Below, piece after piece: positions 32,600 through 44,074 of a DNA stretch of 64,000 bases. Source of the stretch: Myxocyprinus asiaticus (lineage: Eukaryota > Chordata > Actinopteri > Cypriniformes > Catostomidae); NCBI RefSeq assembly GCF_019703515.2, contig NC_059388.1:2589479-2653478 (forward strand). Reading direction: 5' to 3'. A program made the position numbers and the translations under genes. The notes beneath the pieces are model-generated. The model searched no databases and was not told where the DNA came from. It saw nothing but the letters and a program-made list of their open reading frames with translations. How positions within the stretch are numbered: the stretch's first letter is position 1; each line of letters starts with the position of its first letter.

Positions 32600-34610
32600 A
32601 AGACTACTTGGAGAAACAGAGTTAACACTTAATAAGGGATTGCACCTCTGCAGATGGCAGTGATAGATTCAGAAGCAGTGGTTCAAATCATAAATAACAG
32701 ACATGGGCTCTGAGGCAAAGAAAGTGATAAAGAAATACAGAGGTACAAAAAATGAAAAAGGGCAGGAAACAAATAGACGTTGGAAATGTGGGAGGCTACA
32801 TGAACCAAGGCAATGCCCAGCATATGCAATGTGGCAAGAATAATCACTTTGGGAAAATGTGTTTCAAATGGCCCAGAAATTAGATCTCAAAGGAGTGTTG
32901 ACAACATTGAAAGTGATATTGACATTGATATGCTCAACATTGGCATAGTTTCAGTAGTTCAGTCTCATAAAGCATGGTATGCCATGGGACATGTAAAAGG
33001 CATTGATGTGAAATTTTAATTGGATTCAATGGATTCAATCTGGATTCCAGATGTACTTCCTGTAAATCCTACAAACACAGTGTTGGTGGCTTTTGGAGGA
33101 AAACGTATAAAGCCAGAAGGTACTGTATCTTTGATGTGTGAGTCACCCAGTGCGAAATCCATGTTGCAATTCTTCATTTCCCCTCATTCCAGTACTCCAA
33201 TTTTAGGCAGGGAAGCCTGCAAGATTCTTCAGTTGATTAAGAGAGTGGAGACAGTTGAAGAGACCACTAGCGAAAGATGGAATAACTGAAGCATATTCAT
33301 CTGTCTTTGCAGAGCTTGAAGAGTTTCCTGGTGTTTATCACATGTATGTTGACTCAAGTATAACTCTAGTAGTGCATAATTCCAGGAAAATCCCTCTGGC
33401 CATCACAGACAGACTAAAAACTACTTTGCAAGAATTGGTGAGAACTTAAGTCATAGTTCCAGTGCAGGACCCGAAGTGGTCATAAAAAAAAGAAAAAAAA
33501 AGAATGGATCATTATGAGTGTGTTTAGATCTAAGGGACCTGAACAGAGCTACAAAAAGACATTTATCCATTTCTACACCAGAAGATGTGAGATGAAAATT
33601 AGCTGGTAAATACATTTTCACGATTCTGGATGAGAAAGAGGGATACTGGCAGGTAAAATTGGACAAATCGTCATCCCTGTTATGCACATTCAACACCCCA
33701 TGGCGAAGATATCACTTCGTTTATATCATAAATGAATATCAGATGCTAAAACTACACCGAATTATAGTCCTTACCAGGAATATACTTTGATGTCTATTGT
33801 TGTTTATGCTTGAGGACTTGCTATTAGCTATTGTCATTGCATAATTAATGAGGTACATCTGTGCAGGTTTTGGAGAGTGTTTGGAGGTGTTATTAATTAA
33901 CATTTAAAAGTTATTGGGGGTTCCGTTTAATGTTATGTAGTTTTATGTTATGACATGGGTTTATTTTTTAGTTACCCTAGGTGAGATAGTGTTCTTCTGA
34001 GTTAGATGTGATACTGTTTGCAGTAATGTTTTTTATAAAAGAGTTTTCTTGAATGTCTGAATCAATTAAATCAGGTAATTTAGTAAGTGACTTTTTCAAA
34101 TGGCTCATAATGCCATACAATGGCACGATTTGACAAGTATGATGCAAGCTTAGATGCATTGATTTGAAACAAATGATTAGTAAAAATGTCAAAGCTTTAT
34201 GAAACATGTTTTTTAAGCACCTGTCATTTGTGTAAGTTTGTTGTAACATAACCTATTGATTATTTGAGCAAGACATCAGTTTGATCATTATTATCTATCA
34301 AGAACAGGAAGGCAATGTCTCAAAGCAGCTAGTAGTCACTCCTTTTCAGTCAATTCCCTTGCTATACTACTATTAATGCATGCCCCAAAAGTGTGCATAT
34401 TTTTATTGAGGAGTACGCTAAAAGCCGTAAAAGGATCCCCTGTAACCCGGTTCACGAGCATTGACAGATACTGAGAAACACTATGCTCAGATTGCAAAGG
34501 AGCGTTTGGCTGTTGTTTTTGCTGTCAAACACTTCCATCAATATGTGTATGGAAAAACAATGATAGTGCAGTCCAATCATTATATAGGCAAATTATAACC
34601 CTAGAGAAAT
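32600..34610 (+). pseudogene. Ty3/Gypsy retrotransposon gag-pol remnant
   Basis: Fragments of an LTR retrotransposon polyprotein in order on plus. A Gag zinc-knuckle region lies at about 32780-32870 (KCGRLHEPRQCPAY in one frame, CGKNNHFGKMCFKW in another). A protease region follows at 33010-33250 (NTVLVAFGGKRIKPEG; ILGREACKILQL), in which the expected D-S/T-G triad is not present (LDSMDSIW). Next come the pre-RT region at 33260-33450 (FAELEEFPGVYHMYVD; RKIPLAITDRLKTTLQELVR) and RT motif A at 33620-33710 (FTILDEKEGYWQVKLD; LLCTFNTPW). After about 700 bp of unrelated sequence (33760-34440), an RNase H piece occurs at 34458-34600 (ALTDTEKHYAQIAKERLAVV; FHQYVYGKT). No LTRs, integrase or intact frames were found, and there are many stops and shifts. 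Confidence 0.75.
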
Positions 34611-36190
34611 GTATATAAATATTTCAAAATGCATAACAATTAACCTTTTTAAGTGCTTTGTATTTTAGACATTTCAATGAATGTAGCAACAACTGTTCCA
34701 TGTGTAGGCTACATTTCTTTCTTCTAGATTTTTTCCTCATAAATACAGTTATGTAAAACTCAGAACACAATGTATTAATAATGTTCATAGTGCCAAACAG
34801 CACACTGTTTATGAGTTTGACAGTTTTCATGAGTTTAAAAAATCCTCAGTTTTAACCAGATCTGATTGTAAAATGGTGGGTGGAAGAGAAACGCTGATGT
34901 TTGAGATGTAGATCTTTGAACCGGTTGCTGAATTAGTGATTGGTAATACCAAGTGAATATCAGAATCTCTGTTATTGAGCGGTGAAATCGTCTTTCTGTA
35001 ATGCTGATCCCTGTGAAGGAATGTGCTCATGGTCTCAGGTGTAAATATGATTGCTGGTTGAGAGCAGATCAGAGCACATACATAAGCATCACCCAAGTGT
35101 CCATGGCCTGATGGTGAATGGCCTTCTTGGGCAGGCTAACAGCAAGGACAGAACTGTGTGGAAAAAGGTTTAAATGTACATACATTTTCAATAAGCACTC
35201 CAGTTTTTAAGCATAGTGGAAAGTGAACTAACTGCAGGGTAAGGCAATGTATTCCCCTCCTCCCATCTGAGATTTTATTAATAATAATATTAAAAAACAT
35301 TTACAATAGCCTCCATACGTTCCACACAAATGTTTTTTATTATTTTCAAATTGCAGGTGTACAACATTCACTCATACAAACACTGCAGCTGAATAAATTG
35401 TTTATTATTGACAGATGTCAGTACATATTACTAATTATTTTTAGTAATTTGTTTTCACAACAAACTTGAATAATAAGTGCTGTTTTTTGAAGCAAAATGA
35501 AATAGAAATGTCTTATCCGCTTGGCTCCACATCGACAATGCCATTCAGCGATGACTTAAAACATTTTGAAAGTTGTGATAAAATCCAGTGGAGAGTGTCT
35601 TCTTCACAAGTTTAATCGTCTGATTAATTTATTTCCAAAGTCATCTCGGTGTTGGCTCATTTCGAGTTTGATTAGATGCTTATTGGTTTAAATGTGAATG
35701 GATATAATTAAAAAAAGAAATGCTACAAACTTGTGATGAACTTGTTTTAATTGAAGAGTTACACTATTTAATATTTGTTGTAAAAATGTGAATTAATTTC
35801 ACAAATAAATGACATCGGCTGTAACCTCTCAAGCAATGTAAGATGAATTCGTCCACAGCCACTGATCTAGAGTCAGCCTTTCACTTCTTGAATTTGAATT
35901 TGTGGAGGGGAAGCTGATCCTATACCCAGAGATGCAAAAGCCATATATGCATGTATGCAACGCATATGGGCACCATATTAAGGGGTGCGCCAGTGGCACA
36001 CCAAAGGGTGCAATTGGACGAGCTTCTCTCATGAACGTGCATACTGTAGGAGGGCTGGGCAGAAGTGAAAGTCATATGAGTTTGAGATGGTTTGAGAGTG
36101 AGTAAATGCTTTTCAGAGAATTTTCAATTTGAACTATCAATTTGAAGTGTGTAATTTGTCATTTTTGGATGAGCACATTCTTAATATAGA
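34611..36190. other. Unassigned sequence downstream of tmem19
   Basis: No gene recognised. A minus-strand open stretch at 34827-35096 (FTPETMSTFLHRDQHYRKTI) has no ATG start and no family I know. Around 36060-36110, gagatggtttgagagtgagtaaatg resembles one side of the hAT-like MITE seen at 45851-46037. Part of the 3' UTR of tmem19 probably reaches into the right edge of this stretch. Confidence 0.35.
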
Positions 36191-36200
36191 ATGGTTCTGT

Positions 36201-36206
36201 TTTATT
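36201..36206 (-). terminator. tmem19: Putative poly(A) signal of tmem19
   Basis: AATAAA on the minus strand, about 108 nt past the stop codon. It is the first canonical hexamer downstream and gives a short 3' UTR. Other hexamers exist further left, so the choice is an inference. Confidence 0.4.
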
Positions 36207-36313
36207 CCTTAAAAATTCAATTGAAAACAATGGTAATGTTTTTTAGTTTTTTTTTTTTTTACACAAACAGCCTTTTATCTTCAAAGTTATATGATGCACA
36301 GTAAAACTGCATT

Positions 36314-36477
36314 TCACTGCCTCGGCCAGAAGACCCATGCAAAGCCAGGCAGGAATAGTGCTATGATCACAGAAGAGAAAAGATTCACTCCGTTGTTATC
36401 CAGGATCAGTTTCCCACAAATTCGTTTGACACTCTGCGTCTCGTAACTCACAACTTTCCTGATGGCTTCATCGTATC
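36314..36477 (-). CDS. tmem19: tmem19 terminal coding exon
   Basis: Last coding exon of transmembrane protein 19, a multi-pass membrane protein of the DUF92 family. The family includes the plant phytyl-phosphate kinase VTE6, but the animal protein's role is not settled to my knowledge. Minus-strand acceptor ttccctccccatcaag precedes GATACGATGAAG. The two bases GA complete the Gly codon begun by the previous exon (phase 1). It encodes YDEAIRKVVSYETQSVKR, then the hallmark block GKLILDNNGVNLFSSV, a hydrophobic segment (VIIALFLPGFAWVFW) and the stop TGA at 36314-36316. It ends WPRQ, where human TMEM19 ends WPRG. No damage is seen. It lies 9.6 kb from the preceding exon. Confidence 0.93.
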
Positions 36478-36617
36478 CTTGATGGGGAGGGAAAAAACCT
36501 CTATTGGTCAAATATTTAGAATGATTACACAGAACACTGCAAGAAATAAAAGTTCATTGTACTATGTAAGCATACCATAACTTTTAGAACTAGAAAATTC
36601 CTCCACAGAAGAAGTGC

Positions 36618-36785
36618 GTTTGATTGGCAGATATCAAACTGTCAGAATGTCATTGATGGCCGATGGATGGTTATGAATGGCTGTCAATCATTATAAGGTG
36701 TCTAACTCTATTGTCAATCATGTTGAGGTTATGTTGGGATGAACTATCACTCAAACAAAGATGTCAAATGTGTTGTCAATCATGT
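36618..36785 (+). repeat. Inverted repeat arm A in the tmem19 intron
   Basis: About 165 bp (ttgattggcagatatcaaac through ttgtcaatcatgtt) match the reverse complement of 45241-45405 at an estimated 80-85% identity by eye. The arm contains three TGTCAATCAT words at 36682, 36712 and 36774. It lies about 140 bp inside the intron from the last exon. Confidence 0.85.
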
Positions 36786-38094
36786 TATATATAGTGTTAT
36801 AAACTCTCAAGCAGATATTTTGCCAAAAACAATGTCAATATCGATTACTTTCATGATAAAATCATGTTACAACTCATTACACAAAACTTAGGGCAATGGT
36901 TTGCAGAAGACAGCATTTTCACCTGCTCAACTTTAGACAAAGGCTATCACTTATTGAATATCCATGTAATTATCCTTAAATTGTTCTACAGTCTGCATTC
37001 TGAAGATTTATTACATTAAAGCTGCACTATTTAAAAATAAAATTGGTTAAAAATGAACAAATTTCCATTATTGATTGAATACATAAACAATCAGTGTTCA
37101 AAACAATGTCCTTACCTTACCCCGATTCACTATGGTAAGCCTATAACAATTATTTGTATTTTGAGCTGCCGGGTTCAATTTGACAGGAAAAAGCTGTGAC
37201 GTTCATCTTTGCGTCATTACGTCATGTCCGTATAAACACGAAAGAAGTGCCGGCTGCCTCACGTTCTGGCTGAACAAACACAGTTCAGGACAGCATCGTT
37301 GCAAACTAGATGGATGTTTATCTGTTATCCATTTGGCAAAGTTGTTTACCTGCTATAATGCCTGAATATTTTTTCTGCTAGGGTTGTTCAAGCTTATATT
37401 GCTTGTCATGCTTCGCGATGTATCTATGCTGTCCAGTGAGGTTACTGTGAAATGTTTAATATGCATGACTTCTGAAATTTGCATATTTAAGCATATTATT
37501 TTTACGCTGAATAAAGTATATTTTACCCCATCATTACTGAATCCTCGTTTTATGTTTTTAGTTTACGGTGTTATTGTGTGCATTGCATTGACATACTATT
37601 GTAGTAACTGAGGCTGGACAGTATAGTATGAAAATAACACGTATCAGCCATATCACAAGTTTAACCTCTTAAAGTGTAAATTGTAGTACAATTCAAACAT
37701 TAATAGTAGATAAAACACTTGAATAATCATATTAAGATATACTGGTGGTGGCTGAGAGTCCCATTCTCTATTTAAAAGTGCTCTGAGTGTAGTGTCAGAA
37801 AAGCGAATTAAGTGTAAAATTCATTCAAATATGTAAATAAGAGTGTTGTTTATCTTCATCAAAGTAAGTCATATTTCCGTTTCAAATGTTTGATTGTATA
37901 ACATATCAATATGAAAACAGCACAATATGACTCCAGCTCCAGTCATGATCACAGGCCATATCCAGGTAAGCTCAATTTGGGAGATTCATCCACCAGAAGA
38001 GCAGTGCCAGAACATGACTGACAAAAAGTATTCTTCCACAAATTGCTTGCAATTTTAAGTTTCAACCACAAATGTTGCTTGAGAGCACAAAATT

Positions 38095-39535
38095 AGATTT
38101 ATCTTACCAAATCTTGATCCCGCTATTTTAAATAATTATTGTCCTATTTCTAAATTACCATTTATATTGAAGATTTTAGAGAAAGTTGTTTTGTCTCAGC
38201 TTTCTTCATTTTTAGTAGAGAATGATATTACAGCACAGAGTCTGCTCTTTTGAAAGTTTCTAATTATATTTTATTAGCCGTCGACTCAGGTCTCTCTGCT
38301 ATTTTAAATAAGTTAGACCTTAGCGCTGCCTTCGAAACTATTGACCATGCTATACTCTTGAATTGGTTGAAGTGTGAGGTTGGCATTCAGGGAACTGCGC
38401 TAAAATGGTTTAAGTCTTATTAGAACATTTTCTGTTAAAATTGGACATTCAGCATCATCTTCAGCTCCTTTAAAATATGGTCTTCCTCAAGGCTCTGTAC
38501 TGGGCCCCTTATTATTATCATTATATGTGCACCTTCTAGGATCTATCTGCTGCCAACATGGAATTTCTTACCACTTGTATGCCGACGACACAGCTTTACT
38601 TCCCACCAAAAATGGGAGACAGTCAATCGCTAACGTTGCTCATGAATTGTTTGAAGGATGTTATGAGTTGGCTATCTAATAACTTTCTTCAGTTAAACGA
38701 CAATAAATCAGAAGTTGTTATTTTTGGCCCATCTAAATCTAAAGAGGCATTAGCCCATACACTTGCACACTTGCACCACTAGCGATTAGTGTAAAGGACA
38801 ATGTGAGCAATCTTAGTGTAATACTAGATTCAGCTCTTACTTTTAATAAGCAGATAAATAATATAGTTAAATGCAGCTTAGAGTTATTTATAAAATAAAG
38901 CCTTTTCTTGGATTTAAAGATCTGGAGGTGATAATTAATGCTTTTATTTCATCCCGCCTCGACTACTGTAATTGCCTCTACTCGGGAATTGGTCATAAGC
39001 GGTTATCCCATCTACAACTTGTGCAGAATGCGGCAGCCAGGTTACTGACTGGCACCAGGAAAAGGGAACATATTACTCCTGTCTTGTCTTCCCTTCACTG
39101 GTTGCCAGTTAAGTACAGAGTCGACTATAAAATAGAATTGTTTGTTTTTAAAGCACTACATGGCCAGTCTCCACAGTTCATCAATGATCTTCTTAGGCCC
39201 TATAATTCCTCTAGGCTATTGAGATCGTGCAACCAAATGCTGTTAGCAATTCCAAGATTTAGACAGAAATCTAAAGGTGATCGAGCCTTTTCTGTGGTTG
39301 CCCCCAAGTTATGGAATGATCTCCCTATTCACATCCGGTCCTAAGTTTTATCTTTTTTAATTAGCTTTTAAGTCTGAGTAATGAATTCATTTTTAAGTGA
39401 GTGAATACATTTTCAAGTGTGTTGTGAAAGTATGTCTCTGATGTTCTGTTGTTTTCTTTTTATTGTTGTTCCACAAAAATTGGGAAGCACTTTGGATAAT
39501 GACACTGCTATATAAATAAAGATGAGTTGAGTTGA
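38095..39535 (+). mobile_element. Rex1/CR1-group LINE, 5'-truncated, with TTGAG tail
   Basis: The RT starts at about 38110 and the 3' end is (TTGAG)n at 39520-39533 after tatataaataaagatgag. It lies inside the TTAA-flanked element, just before that element's right end. 5' truncation in the RT fingers is normal for LINE insertion. Confidence 0.82.
38110..39344 (+). pseudogene. Rex1/CR1-group reverse transcriptase remnant
   Basis: RT fingers (NLDPAILNNYCPISKLPFIL, then KILEKVVLSQLSSFL), motif A region with an altered Asp context (LSAAFETIDHAIL), motif C (YHLYADDTALLPTKNG) and thumb. One open frame at 38871-39344 holds the conserved C-terminal block (SSRLDYCNCLYSGI; HLQLVQNAAARLLTGTRKRE; SLHWLPVKYRVDYKIELF; GDRAFSVVAPKLWNDLPIHI). 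Several stops and frameshifts occur before 38870. The C-terminal third is well preserved, so the copy is probably younger than the I/Nimb and L1/Tx1 remnants. This ranking is by eye only. Confidence 0.85.
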
Positions 39536-39825
39536 GAAAGTCACGTAGTGCAGCTTTAATTATATATGAAATTAAATTTGTATTGCAATACATGCAATGA
39601 AAGCTAATACAATGAATGATGTTTAAATATAATATAATACAATAACCAGCCTGATGACAGAGCCATGTATCACAGTGAAAGATGGCTGTGGTTTGAAAAG
39701 CACATTTTACCATATGAGCCTAAACATATTACTTTCTTTCTTTTTCTTTCTTTCCTTTTTAACGGCATGCCAGCTTCTATGGCTATATTCATGGCCAGAG
39801 CCAGTTTAGTTATTCAAGAGTAAAA

Positions 39826-41225
39826 CTAAACAAGGTAAAAACTAGGATTTTGATTAACTTGGTTAAAAACCTTTTCAAAAGTTTCAACAGAATAATACAG
39901 GTTCCCCAAGCGTGTAGAAGCGTTACAGTCCAGTAAGACATGTATAATGGATAGTAGGTTCTGACAGGATGGGCACTTTGGTGAATTTTCTCCAGATAGT
40001 AAAATTGGTGTGTGAGCCTTGCGTGTCCTATCCGGCATCGAGTGCAAGTGACTTGATCCCAACAATTATTAAAAGGGAATGTGTCTTGTCCCAACAACAG
40101 CATTTATTTCCTGTAATTTGTTGTTTAAACACTGATCCCATTCCAACTGTCATTTGTTTTTAGTGTATACGTTTAATGTTGGTTTTAGGTCTGTGAATGG
40201 AATAGAGCATTTTACTGGTTCTGAGGATAATGCTTCTTTGGCAGCTCTATCAGCTTGTTCATTACCAGAGATTCCTGAGTGGCCAGGTACCCAGCAGAAA
40301 ATAATACTAAAATTCTTTGATTCCAGAGATGACAATTTGTTTAAAATCTTCACGATTGTTGTGTGATCGGTTTTTATAGACTCCAATGCTTCCAGACATG
40401 ATTTGGATCAGTTATCATTAAAAAGGATTTCTGTGGAACAGTCTCAATGAACTTCAGTGCTAGTAAAAAAGCATTTGCCTCTGCAGTAAGAACAGAACTT
40501 TGGTCAGTGATGCGTATGCCTTGACACAGTTGACTTGTTGCAAAGGCTGCTGCCACTTGATTTCCAGATCTGGATCCATGTGTATATTGGGATATGTTGT
40601 GGGAACACTGCTCTTATATCCAGGATATTATTCTTTTTCAATAATTTAATATGAGGGATAAAAGACAGCTTACTATCAAAGTTGATACCAAGGAACCTGT
40701 TCTCTTTAATGACTTTGATGGGGACTCCATCCATAAACAACTCTGGTTCATTGTGGAATGAACAGAGCTGACAGAAATGCATACAGACAGTTTTTGTTTG
40801 TGAGAACTTGAAACCATTCTGAGTTGACCAGGAGTGCATTTTGTTTATCTAGTTGGATTTTTCACTTGATAGTATGCATGTACTTGCTTCTGTAGCAAAT
40901 GCAGATGTTGTCGACATATAAACTACAATGAACATCAGAACCAATGACTTTCGCAATGCTGTCTATTTTAATACTAAAGAGAGTTACTGATAGAATACTA
41001 CCTTGAGGTACTCTGAGTTCTTGTTTATGTAGATTAGACAAGGTGTTTGCTATCTTTACTCTAAAAAGTCTGTTTGATAAAAAAATTTCAATGAAGATTG
41101 GCAGGTGACCTCTAAAATTAATTCCGATACAGATCCTTTAAAATGCCATGTTTCCACGTGGTGTCATAGGCTTTCTCCAGATCAAAGAAGACAGCTACAA
41201 CATGCTACTTTCTAAATAAAGCATC
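39826..41225 (-). pseudogene. I/Nimb LINE ORF2: RT, RNase H, C-terminal Cys region
   Basis: Motif A is intact (VAVFFDLEKAYDTTWKHGIL, about 41190-41130). Motif C reads YVDNICICYRSKYM at about 40918-40880, where the family has YVDD, so one catalytic Asp is Asn. The thumb follows (FLGINFDSKLSFIPHIKLLK, about 40690). RNase H is visible in pieces (QSSVLTAEANAFLLALKFIE; SIIFCWVPGHSGISGNEQAD; RAAKEAL) at 40556-40150. The C-terminal stretch (CPSCQNLLSIIHVLLDC) lies at 39826-40065. RNase H removes the RNA template strand in this LINE group. Frameshifts separate each block. The RT-RNase H order supports I/Nimb rather than L1 or L2. Confidence 0.83.
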
Positions 41226-41234
41226 ACGAATATA

Positions 41235-42822
41235 CAGTTGTGCTCAAACGTTTGCATACCCTTGGAGAATTGGTAATATACTGTATGTACCATTTAAAAA
41301 AAAAAAAAACATGAGTGAGCAGGCAAAACACATTTCTTTTATTTCTTATGGGATTCATATTCAACTGTAGGTTATAACAGAATGGCACAATCATAAAACA
41401 AAACATGGAAACAAAGAAAAAAAATGAAATGACCCCTGTTCAAAAGTCTGCATACCCTTAGTTCTTAATACTGTGTATTGCCCCCTTTAGCATCAATGAC
41501 AGCGGGCAGTCTTTTGTAATAGTTGTCTATGAGGCCCCAAATTCTTGCAGGTGGTATAGCTGCCCATTCGTCTTGGCAAAATACCTCCAGGTCATGCAAA
41601 GTCTTTGGTCGTCTTGCATGAACCGCACGTTTTAGATCTCCCCAGAGTGGCTCGATGATATTAAGGTCAGGAGACTGTGATGGCCACTCCAGAACCTTCA
41701 CCTTTTTCTGCTGTAACCACTGGAGGGTCAACTTGGCCTTGTGCTTAGGGTCATTGTCGTGCTGGAAAGTCCAAGAGCGTCCCATGCGCAGCTTTCGTGC
41801 AGAAGAATGCAAATTGTCTGCCAGTATTTTCTGATAACATGCTGCATTCATCTTGCCATCAATTTTCACAAGATTCCCCGTGCCTTTAGAGATCACACAC
41901 TCCCAAAACATCAGTGAGCCACCAACATGATTCACAGTGGGTATTCTTTTCACTATAGGCCTTGTTGACCCCTCTCCAAACATAGCGCTTATGGTTGTGA
42001 CCATAAAGCTCTATTTTGGTCTTGTCACTCCAAATTACAGTGTGCCAGAAGCTGTGAGGCGTGTCAAGGTGTTGTCGGGCATATTGTAACCAGGCTTTTT
42101 TGTGGCATTGGCGCAGTAAAGGCTTCTTTCTGGCAATTCGACCATGCAGCTCATTTTTGTTGAAGTATCGTCGTATTGTGCTCCTTGAAACAACCACACA
42201 GTCTTTTTCCAGAGCAGCCTGTATTTCTCCTGAGGTTACCTATGGGTATTCTTTGTATCCCGAACAATTCTTCTGGCAGTTGTGGCTGAAATCTTTCTTG
42301 GTCTACCTGACCTTGGCTTGGTATCAAGAGATCCCCGAATTTTCCACTTCTTAATAAGTGATTGAACAGTACTGACTGGCATTTTCAAGGCTTTGGATAT
42401 CTTTTTATAGATATCCAAAGCTCCCCATGGCTCAGTATCTTGCCTGCTCAGTGCATCCACGTGAGAGCTAACAAACTCATTGACTATTTATACACAGACA
42501 CTAATTGCAATTTAAAAAGCCACAGGTGTGGGAAATTAACCTTTAATTTCCATTTAATCCTGTGTGTGTCACCTTGTGTGTCTGTAACAAGGCCAAACAT
42601 TCAAGGGTATATAAACTATATATTTTGATCAGGGCCATTTGGGTGATTTCTGTTATCATTATGATTTAAAAAGGAGCCAAACAACTATGTGATGATAAAT
42701 GGATTCATATGATCACTATCCTTAAATAAAAGACAGTTTTTTGGCATGATCAGTCATTTTTTCAAAATCAATGCCAAAATTTCACAATTTCTGCCAGGGT
42801 ATGCAACTTTTGAACACAACTG
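41235..42822 (-). mobile_element. Tc1 element, full length, minus orientation
   Basis: 1588 bp with ends CAGTTGTGCTCAAACGTTTG (41235) and, inverted, CAGTTGTGTTCAAAAGTTGC (ending 42822), both flanked by TA. It is inserted in the I/Nimb LINE. The fragment at 50391-50500 is a solo end of the same family. Confidence 0.94.
41465..42460 (-). pseudogene. Tc1 transposase with all three catalytic motifs, frameshifted
   Basis: Three open segments cover nearly the whole protein. 42460-42236 is the first DNA-binding domain (ALKMPVSTVQSLIKKWKIRG; TKPRSGRPRKISATTARRIV). 42197-41960 holds the second binding half and first Asp (SRSTIRRYFNKNELHGRIAR; VIWSDKTKIELYGHNHKRYV, with Glu to Lys just after the Asp). 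42004-41465 holds the glycine-rich box, second Asp (FQHDNDPKHKAKLTLQWL) and Glu (SPDLNIIEPLWGDLKRAV), ending IDAKGGNTQY. The frameshifts lie near 42200-42235 and 41930-42000. It is the only Tc1 gene here in which all three DDE residues can still be seen. Confidence 0.9.
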
Positions 42823-42889
42823 TAGCTTTCAAGACAAATAAGATGATCTGTAGTGCTTCGGCCTTTCCTGAAACCACATACTAAAAAAT

Positions 42890-44072
42890 ATAGTTCTGAT
42901 GTGCGGCAAAAGGTTGTTGAGCTTCACAAAATGGGATGTGGCTATAAGAAAATAGCCAAAGTATTGAAAATGGCCATTTCCACCATCAGGGCAATAATTC
43001 ACATGTTCTAATCAACTGAAGATCTTAAGAATCGGCCTGGAAAAGGATGTGTGTCTACATTGTCTCCATGCGCAGTGAGGAGGATGGTTCAAGTGGCCAA
43101 AGAATCTCTAAGGATCACAGCTGGAGAATTGCAGAAATTAGTTGGGTCTTGGGGTCAGAAAGTTAAAAAAAAAAAAATATCAGACATCACCACAAGTTGT
43201 TTGGGAGGGTTTCAAGAAAAAAAGCCTCTGCTCACATCCAGTGACAAACTCAAGCATCTTCAGTTTGCCAGACACTACTGGAACTTCAAATGCGACCAGG
43301 TTCTATAGTCTGATGAAACAAAAAAAGAGCTTTTTGGCAGCAAACACCAGAGATGGTTTTGGCACACACAGAGATGAAGTACCACCCAATGCCCACGGTT
43401 AAATGTGGTGATGGATCTTTAACGTTGTGGGGCTGTTTTTATGCCAGAGTTCCTGGACATCTTGTTCAGTTACATGGCATCACAGACTCTATCAAATACC
43501 AACAGATAAAAAATCTAAACCTGGCTGCCTCTGCCAGAAAGCTTACAATGGGCCCTGGTTGGATCTTCCAGCAGGACAATGATCCAAAACAAACATCAAA
43601 ATCAACACAAAAATGGTTCACTGCCCACAAAATCAAGGTCTGCCATGGCCATCCCAGTCCCCTGACCTGAACTCCATAGAAAACCTTTGGGATGAACTGA
43701 AGAGGAGAGTCCACCAACATGGACCTCTGTATTTGAAGGATCTGGAGAGATTCTATATGGAGGAATGGTCTCAGATCCCTTGCCAGGTGTTCTCCAACCT
43801 CATTAGACATTATAAGAGAAGACTCAGAGCTGTTATCTTGGCAAAGTGAGGTTGGAAAAAGTAATGAATAAAAGGGTGCCAATAATTATGGCCAATGCGA
43901 TTTGGAGAAAAATATTTAATAATGAGATATTTCAATTGTTTTTCTTCAATTAAAGGTTAGATTTTTGTGATTTTTTTGAATGAAAGATCAAAAGGATAAA
44001 CCATGCAGATTTGTTTTCACAGCCTTCTTTGCTCATATTTACCAAGGGTGCCAATATTTTTGGCCACAACTG
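42890..44072 (+). mobile_element. Tc1 element, 5'-truncated
   Basis: The right end (complement CAGTTGTGGCCAAAAATATT) stops at 44072, followed by TA. The left terminal repeat is absent, and the element starts directly inside the transposase leader next to the I/Nimb LINE at about 42887. The missing end and the abutting LINE show that a rearrangement or deletion happened after insertion. Confidence 0.85.
42898..43849 (+). pseudogene. Tc1 transposase, decayed
   Basis: The N-terminal helix-turn-helix (VRQKVVELHKMGCGYKKIAK) lacks its start. Then come the second binding region (LSPCAVRRMVQVAKESLRIT), first Asp motif just after a stop (SDETKKELFGSKHQ), second Asp (IFQQDNDPKQTSKSTQKW) and Glu motif (SPDLNSIENLWDELKRRV), ending RRLRAVILAK at 43849. 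At least four frameshifts and several stops are present. The DDE residues themselves are unchanged. Confidence 0.88.
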
Positions 44073-44074
44073 TA

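Larger units (their letters stand above)
37020..39555. mobile_element. TTAA-flanked DNA element (AGCTGCACTA ends) with nested LINE
   Basis: AGCTGCACTA at 37020 and its complement ending at 39555 are each flanked by TTAA (37016-37019 and 39556-39559). The left part (37020-37370: ccttaccccgattcactatg; ttacgtcatgtccgtataaa; aagaagtgccggctgcc) is a sequence I know as a common cyprinid repeat. 37380-38090 is unrecognised. No transposase was found. TTAA target duplications are typical of piggyBac and Kolobok elements, and I cannot choose between them. Confidence 0.55.
39810..42886 (-). mobile_element. I/Nimb-group LINE with RNase H, split by a Tc1
   Basis: Minus-strand LINE. The right part (42825-42886) encodes the RT motif CGFRKGRSTTDHLICLES. 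A Tc1 (41235-42822) follows, and the left part (39810-41232) carries the rest of RT, RNase H and a C-terminal Cys-rich region. Flanks of the Tc1 join across a TA. Its 5' end is truncated at about 42886 next to another Tc1. Confidence 0.82.

Noticed and set aside
34827..35096. Minus ORF of 89 codons with mixed composition
   Set aside because: It has no ATG, no recognisable domain and no clear splice sites. Kept only as a note in the unassigned stretch.
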